From Chloroflexota bacterium (GTDB lineage: Bacteria; Chloroflexota; Dehalococcoidia; Lucifugimonadales; Lucifugimonadaceae): a stretch of 6,132 nt of DNA. Below, one piece after another: positions 4,249 through 6,132 of the stretch. How positions within the stretch are numbered: the stretch's first letter is position 1; each line of letters begins with the position of its first letter. A program made the position numbers and the translations under genes. The notes below the pieces were generated by a model, which ran no database searches, was not told where the DNA came from, and saw only the letters and a program-made list of their open reading frames with translations. The stretch covers positions 1 through 6,132 of the forward strand of contig VXTA01000043.1 in assembly GCA_009837685.1 (NCBI GenBank). The letters run 5' to 3'.

Positions 4249-6132
4249 ATGACAACCGTCGCGCCTTACGGATCTTGGAAATCACCGATCACCGCTGAGA
4301 TGCTAATCAGCGGCGGAAAAAGACGCCTCAACGAAGTCAAAGTCGACAGTAATGATGTCTACTGGCTCGATGCGAGGCCTGCCGAGGGCGGGCGGATCGT
4401 CATCATGCGTCGCGATGCCGAGGGTCGGATCGACACACTTACGCCGCCGGGCTTCAACGTGCGCAACGCTGTGCACGAGTACGGCGGCGGATCGTATGCC
4501 GTCAGGAACGGGACGATCTATCTGACGAACTGGGGAGACCAGAGCATATACAGGCAGCGTCCCGACGGTGCGATCGAGCCGCTGACGGATGCCCCTCCGA
4601 TCCCTCGGGGCGTGCGATTCGCCGACCTCTCGCTGACACCGAACGGTAAGTTCCTCCTCTGCGTGCGCGAGACGCATACCGACGACGGTAACGAAGCGAC
4701 TAACGAAATCGTAGCGATCGACACGTCGACTGGCGACGCGCATATCGTAGCCACCGGCCGCGATTTTTACTGCGCGCCTAGAGTTGCCGCGAATCACGAC
4801 GGTATCGCGTGGACCGAGTGGGACCATCCGAATATGCCCTGGGACGGCAACTCGCTGGTCTCAGGTTCTTTCGACCAAAACGATGCCACAGTCAGCACAA
4901 CGGCGCGACTCATCGACGACACAGGCGAGAGCGTCGTCCAGCCGACTTGGAGCCACAACGGCATACTTCACTTCGTAACCGACCGCACCGGCTGGTGGAA
5001 CATCCATCTCTGGAAAGACGGCGAACCTATCAACCTCCTAAACGAACAGTCGGATTACGGCCGCCCCGACTGGCAGTTCGCCTTCACCTCATACGCCCAC
5101 CTTCCAGACCACAGAATCGCTCTCGGCAAAGGAGGGGTGACCGACGGCTCGATCTTGATTATGGAGACCGAGTCCCATCATCTGCCGCACAGCATCTCTG
5201 TCCCCTACAGCGAAATCTCCTTCATAACCGCTGGCCCCGACGGCGCAACCATTCTCTTTGTCGGAGCATCGCCCACCCGGGAACCCGCCATCGTCAGTCT
5301 AGATCTCGAAACAGAGACCTGCTCCACTGTCTACGCCCCTAGTGACATCGCCATTGATCCGGGATACATGTCCTCTCCCAAACACATCATCTTCCCAACA
5401 ACCGACGATGGTCAAGCCCATGCGTTCTACTACGAACCGACCAACAAAGACTTCACCGCCCCAGACGATGAGCTTCCACCCCTCGTCACCATCTGCCACG
5501 GTGGCCCCACGAGCGCATCTGGAACGGGGCTGGACCTCTCTACCCACTACTGGACGAGTCGCGGTTTCGCGGTCGTCGACGTAAACTATCGCGGCTCTTC
5601 AGGCTACGGCAAAGCGTTCCGCGACGCGCTGAAGGGCAAGTGGGGCGTCTATGACACCGACGACTGCATAGCTGCCGCGCAGTACCTAATCGACCAAAAT
5701 CTCGTCGACAAGGATCGAGTGATCATCCGCGGCGGATCAGCAGGCGGATACACAACCATCAACGCGTTGACGTTCCACGACTTCTTCGCCGCCGGCGCCG
5801 CCTTATACGGCATTGCCGACCTCATGGTATTCATCGGCGACACTCATAAATTCGAGTCGCGTTACCTTGACTCCCTCGTCGGCCCATACCCCGAAGAAGC
5901 CCAACGCTACCACGACCGCTCGGCGATCAACTTCATGGACCAGCTTGCCACCCCCATGATCATTTTGCAGGGTTTAGAGGACGAGATCGTGCCACCATCA
6001 CAGGCAGAGATCATGGTTGAAGCACTCGAATCGAAGGGACTTCCGTACGCCTACATCGGCTTCCCCGGAGAGCAACACGGATTCCGCCAAGCCGCCAACA
6101 TCATCCGCGCCCAAGAAGCCGAACTCTACTTC
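4249..6132 (+). CDS. S9 family (prolyl oligopeptidase-type) serine peptidase, 3' end beyond window
   Basis: 628 codons are open to the right edge. The family usually has about 640-680 residues, so only a short C-terminal tail is missing. Residues 1 to about 395 form the beta-propeller that gates substrate access, with repeated YW, NEIVAID and TGWWNIHLW type blade strands. It opens with PYGSWKSPITAEM, typical of the dipeptidyl aminopeptidase/acylaminoacyl-peptidase branch. The alpha/beta hydrolase domain follows: HGGP oxyanion motif at 417-420, NYRGSSGYG, nucleophile Ser497 in GGSAGGY, Asp578 in GLEDEIVPP, and His610 in GEQHGF. The triad is complete. There is no signal peptide, so it is probably cytosolic, trimming oligopeptides or N-acylated peptides; exact specificity is not readable. 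The start is set by AGGAG 10 nt upstream. The 5' third (about 4370-4700) uses more G-ending codons (GAG, CTG, CCG, ACG) than the rest of the gene or the permease upstream. Confidence 0.92.
   Translation, partial: MTTVAPYGSWKSPITAEMLISGGKRRLNEVKVDSNDVYWLDARPAEGGRIVIMRRDAEGRIDTLTPPGFNVRNAVHEYGGGSYAVRNGTIYLTNWGDQSIYRQRPDGAIEPLTDAPPIPRGVRFADLSLTPNGKFLLCVRETHTDDGNEATNEIVAIDTSTGDAHIVATGRDFYCAPRVAANHDGIAWTEWDHPNMPWDGNSLVSGSFDQNDATVSTTARLIDDTGESVVQPTWSHNGILHFVTDRTGWWNIHLWKDGEPINLLNEQSDYGRPDWQFAFTSYAHLPDHRIALGKGGVTDGSILIMETESHHLPHSISVPYSEISFITAGPDGATILFVGASPTREPAIVSLDLETETCSTVYAPSDIAIDPGYMSSPKHIIFPTTDDGQAHAFYYEPTNKDFTAPDDELPPLVTICHGGPTSASGTGLDLSTHYWTSRGFAVVDVNYRGSSGYGKAFRDALKGKWGVYDTDDCIAAAQYLIDQNLVDKDRVIIRGGSAGGYTTINALTFHDFFAAGAALYGIADLMVFIGDTHKFESRYLDSLVGPYPEEAQRYHDRSAINFMDQLATPMIILQGLEDEIVPPSQAEIMVEALESKGLPYAYIGFPGEQHGFRQAANIIRAQEAELYF

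Noticed and set aside
4303..4827. 174-residue minus-strand open frame
   Set aside because: Antisense to the beta-propeller part of the S9 peptidase, which has clear family similarity in the sense frame.

Overview
The window reads as ordinary chromosomal DNA of a free-living bacterium. The GC content is moderate (mid-50s by eye), the + strand genes favour C-ending codons (ATC, CTC, GTC), and the coding is dense. A transcription-attenuating T-box in front of trpS, two genes without a Shine-Dalgarno sequence, and a CocE/S15-type hydrolase next to an S9 peptidase together suggest a Chloroflexota-like (or other deep Gram-positive-related) lineage. That placement is inferred from gene content and sequence style, not from any search.

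Layout. The left edge (1-203, minus strand) holds the N-terminal 67 residues of tryptophanyl-tRNA synthetase. Its 5' leader fills the space up to about 540. This leader is a full T-box riboswitch with a candidate UGG (Trp) specifier, a canonical T-box motif, and mutually exclusive antiterminator and terminator hairpins. The trpS promoter (about 545-574) lies nearly back to back with a leaderless-type promoter for the divergent gene on the + strand.

Three + strand genes follow. At 588-2294 is a CocE/NonD-family alpha/beta hydrolase with an intact Ser-Asp-His triad. At 2400-4142 is an NCS2/SLC23-type nucleobase-permease homologue that starts at TTG. It has a divergent substrate motif and a fused cytoplasmic C-terminal domain resembling an RsbW/GHKL ATPase fold with eroded ATP-binding motifs. 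From 4249 to beyond the right edge runs an S9 prolyl-oligopeptidase-family peptidase, complete through its catalytic triad and missing only a short C-terminal tail. The gaps between these three genes are 105-106 bp. They contain small dyad or repeat elements but no clear terminator, so partial co-transcription is possible.

How the genes work together. trpS expression should rise when uncharged tRNA-Trp accumulates, through T-box antitermination. The hydrolase, permease and peptidase fit a scavenging lifestyle (cleave esters or amides, import a nucleobase-like solute, process peptides), but nothing in the sequence proves a shared pathway. No mobile element, CRISPR array, defence system or RNA gene other than the T-box was seen. 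The most unusual item is the permease with the pseudo-GHKL tail.
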